NCBI GenBank assembly: GCA_946185175.1
Contig: CAMHIH010000009.1
Span: forward strand, 1-15,800
DNA from: an uncultured Candidatus Saccharibacteria bacterium
GTDB lineage: Bacteria > Patescibacteriota > Saccharimonadia > Saccharimonadales > Saccharimonadaceae
DNA: 15,800 nt
Direction of reading: 5' to 3'
A program made the position numbers and the translations under genes. Under the pieces are notes generated by a model that saw only the letters and a program-made list of their open reading frames with translations, was not told the origin of the DNA and did not search any database. Positions 13,859 to 15,800 of this stretch are shown here, piece after piece. Positions within the stretch are counted from its first letter, which is position 1. Each line of letters opens with the position of its first letter.

Positions 13859-15490
13859 TTAAAGGTTTTTGAAAAGGACTTGTTTGATTTTCGCAATAAC
13901 TGGCTTGACTTCTTCGATGCGTAGCACCAAACAAGTGAAAACATAGACGAGGGCCGACACTAGCGTAATAATACAAAACTTCGGGAAAGTCTCAAGAAAT
14001 GAGTTATCGGTCGAACGGAGTGGCAATAATTTCGTCATAGCATATGAGACTAGCCCAGTAACGACCGATGCAAAGGTCATTTTAAGCATGGCGTACCAAA
14101 AATCTTTCGTTAGGAGCTTGCGATTCATATCGCGATTCTCGAACCACAACAACACTGCAACTTCAAAGAGAGCACTGATCGAGACGGCGTGCGCAAGACC
14201 CTCTGGGCCAAAGCCTAGCCAGCTTAGACCAATTGCAGCAATGACCTGGACGATAAAGGCGACAATAGAAATGATGAGCGGCGTACGCGTGTTTTGTTTT
14301 GCGTAATAACCGCGCGCAACGATATGGTAAAGCGATTGCGTGAAAATCGCAACAATCATGCAAGCTAACACGCTAGCAATCTTAGGATCGCCACCATTTT
14401 TAATAAAGTTGACAACATAACCACGTGCGAAGAAAGCTACGATTGAGATTGGCAATGAGATCCAAACAATCATACGTAATGCCGAGCGCAAAGTTTCGCG
14501 GAATTTTTCTTCGTTCTTGCGCCCCGCTTCTTCGCTAAGCTTTGGGAAGAATGCCGTTGAAATTGCAACGCCAATTAAATTGACCGGCATAGAATGTAGT
14601 GACGATGCCTGTTGGAAGGCACGGATTGACTGCTCTCCCATATGCGACGCAAGGTTTGTGTTCATAATGCTCGTAATATAATCAATACCCTGATCGATTG
14701 AGCGAACTGGTAGGGTTTTTAGAACTTTGCGAAAACCCTGATTCTTCCAATAAATCTTAAACTCGTACTCAAAGCCAATACCGACTAAGCCAATAATACT
14801 AACAATAAGCTGCAGAATGGCACCAAATACGACACCAAGCGCTACCCCCATGATGCCACCTTCAAAAATCTGCCAACCAAAGATATTAATGCCATTAGTA
14901 AAGCCAAGAATACCAATGATGATGCCTATGTTGTAAAGTGCTGGCGCAATTGCGTAAAAGACGAAGCGCCCAACCGCTTGCTGCATGCTTGAGAGTACTG
15001 TCGATATTGAAAATAGGAAGGGGTTAATTGCGATTACGCGCATCATATTAATCGCCAAAGACATCGATGACTCGTTAAGGCCGGGAGCTACAATGTAGCG
15101 AACAAGCGGATCGGCAAATACCATAATTAGCACCGATGCAATCAAACTAATGATTGCCAATAGATTAATTAGGCTGGCACTTAATTCCCAGGCGGATTTT
15201 TTATTGCCGCTAACGAGCCGCTGATTAAAAATCGGGATAAACGTGACAGCTAAGGCCCCAGATGTAATTAAGAAGAAAAGGAAATCCGGTACCGTAAATG
15301 CTGCGGTATAGGCATCGAGACCAGCTGGATAAGTATCGTAATACATAGAGTTTAACCAGCGGTCCCGGAAAATACCCAGCAGCGCTGACACTAGAGTCGA
15401 ACTCGCCAAAATCACGGCGGCAGCTTTTATGGAAAGCTTGGCGTTCGCCATCGATACTACTGAACGGAAGTGGTTTTTGCGCTCTGCCAT
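13859..15490 (-). CDS. murJ: MurJ/MviN-like lipid II flippase family protein
   Basis: This 543-residue polytopic protein of the MOP exporter superfamily has about 14 hydrophobic segments, as expected for MurJ, which flips lipid II to the outer face for peptidoglycan synthesis. Family features are the N-terminal AVILASSTLVSALLGIFRDRWLN, LDAYTAAFTVPDF, SGALAVTFIPIFNQ, FSISTVLSSMQQAVGRF and the second-half AISTAFFPKLSEEA. R42 and D59 probably match E. coli R18 and D39. The E. coli R52/R53 pair appears as F72/F73, and the TM8 arginine (R270) aligns with a serine in QQASSLHSMP; both are by-eye alignments. The gene follows ftsH by 15 bases, with AGGGCAGG just before the ATG at 15490, and ends at the bidirectional terminator. 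Lipid II is the likely but unproven substrate. Confidence 0.88.
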   Translation of the reverse strand: MAERKNHFRSVVSMANAKLSIKAAAVILASSTLVSALLGIFRDRWLNSMYYDTYPAGLDAYTAAFTVPDFLFFLITSGALAVTFIPIFNQRLVSGNKKSAWELSASLINLLAIISLIASVLIMVFADPLVRYIVAPGLNESSMSLAINMMRVIAINPFLFSISTVLSSMQQAVGRFVFYAIAPALYNIGIIIGILGFTNGINIFGWQIFEGGIMGVALGVVFGAILQLIVSIIGLVGIGFEYEFKIYWKNQGFRKVLKTLPVRSIDQGIDYITSIMNTNLASHMGEQSIRAFQQASSLHSMPVNLIGVAISTAFFPKLSEEAGRKNEEKFRETLRSALRMIVWISLPISIVAFFARGYVVNFIKNGGDPKIASVLACMIVAIFTQSLYHIVARGYYAKQNTRTPLIISIVAFIVQVIAAIGLSWLGFGPEGLAHAVSISALFEVAVLLWFENRDMNRKLLTKDFWYAMLKMTFASVVTGLVSYAMTKLLPLRSTDNSFLETFPKFCIITLVSALVYVFTCLVLRIEEVKPVIAKIKQVLFKNL

Positions 15491-15505
15491 GTCCTGCCCT
15501 TACCC

Positions 15506-15800
15506 TTAATCGTGCAACTTTGCCGCCTCTGGTAAGGTTGTATCTTTGAGGATTTTAGCGACTTCAGCCTCTTCGAGCGTTTCTTTTTCGAGCAAGGCCG
15601 TCGCTAATGCGTCGAGACTCTTGCGGTTCGCCTTAAGAACAGCCTCAGCACGATGCCCAGCTTCTTTGCTTAGTGCCTCAATTTCGACATCGATAACTTC
15701 AGAGGTTTTTTCGGAATAAATCTTAGCGCGGTCACCAAAGAAATTGACCTCGTCCGTATTGAAAACTTGGTCGCGGAGTTTTGAGCCCATACCTTCTTCC
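15506..15800 (-). CDS. ftsH: ATP-dependent zinc metalloprotease FtsH, C-terminal part (cut by window edge)
   Basis: The last 98 or so residues of FtsH are visible; the frame stays open to the window end, so the ATG near 15790 is internal. The sequence EGMGSKLRD, then YSEKTSEVIDVEIEALSKEAGHRAEAVLKANRKSLDALATALLEKETLEEAEVAKIL, is the distinctive helical end of the M41 peptidase domain. The AAA domain and the HExxH zinc site lie outside the window. FtsH is a membrane-bound hexameric protease for quality control and regulated turnover. The stop is 15 bases before the murJ start on the same strand, so the two are probably co-transcribed. Confidence 0.93.
   Translation of the reverse strand, partial: EEGMGSKLRDQVFNTDEVNFFGDRAKIYSEKTSEVIDVEIEALSKEAGHRAEAVLKANRKSLDALATALLEKETLEEAEVAKILKDTTLPEAAKLHD

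Noticed and set aside
1..15800. UGA recoded to glycine, as in some other CPR lineages
   Set aside because: TGA ends gatC and the FNT gene in natural positions, and no conserved reading frame here needs TGA read through.

Overview
The window most resembles a member of Candidatus Saccharibacteria (TM7) or a close Patescibacteria/CPR relative. The grounds are small divergent proteins, tightly packed genes with 1- to 4-base stop/start overlaps, an XRE helix-turn-helix domain fused to MurA, and a CPR-type membrane-anchored HEPN-like protein inside the gatCAB operon. UGA is used only as a stop (gatC and the FNT gene end in TGA), so the recoded UGA of Gracilibacteria/Absconditabacteria is not in use. 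The taxonomic call is inference from gene content; there is no rRNA gene in the window.

Layout. Positions 1-18 hold the first codons of a leftward gene. A leftward CapA-like metallophosphatase (106-1218) is divergent from a multi-pass membrane protein (1304-2200). A leftward SAM-dependent methyltransferase (2239-2901) is divergent from a small putative exporter (2948-3421). A leftward anaerobic operon runs nrdD (6909-4561), nrdG (4561-4019) and an FNT-family formate/nitrite channel (4015-3335); the last gene overlaps the exporter tail-to-tail by 87 bp. A 317-bp divergent regulatory region (6910-7226) holds at least five NrdR-box-like sequences between nrdD and the HTH-MurA gene (7227-8768). 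A rightward operon (8826-13807) runs gatC, gatA, a HEPN-like membrane protein, gatB, a GalU-like nucleotidyltransferase, a YtxG-like protein and a YtxH-like protein, and ends at a strong bidirectional terminator. On the other side, a leftward ftsH (partial at the window edge) leads into a MurJ-like flippase.

How it fits together. The themes are anaerobic dNTP synthesis (NrdD with its activase NrdG and a probable formate channel), cell-wall precursor synthesis and export (MurA, MurJ), indirect Gln-tRNA/Asn-tRNA charging (GatCAB), and envelope housekeeping (GalU-like, YtxG/YtxH-like, CapA-like, FtsH). The most interesting region is the nrdD/HTH-murA divergent control region. NrdR-like palindromes occupy the nrdD promoter, and stronger copies lie in front of a MurA that carries its own DNA-binding domain. 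Several genes have a -10 box exactly six bases before the start codon, which suggests leaderless transcripts, whereas operon-internal genes and nrdD have Shine-Dalgarno sequences.
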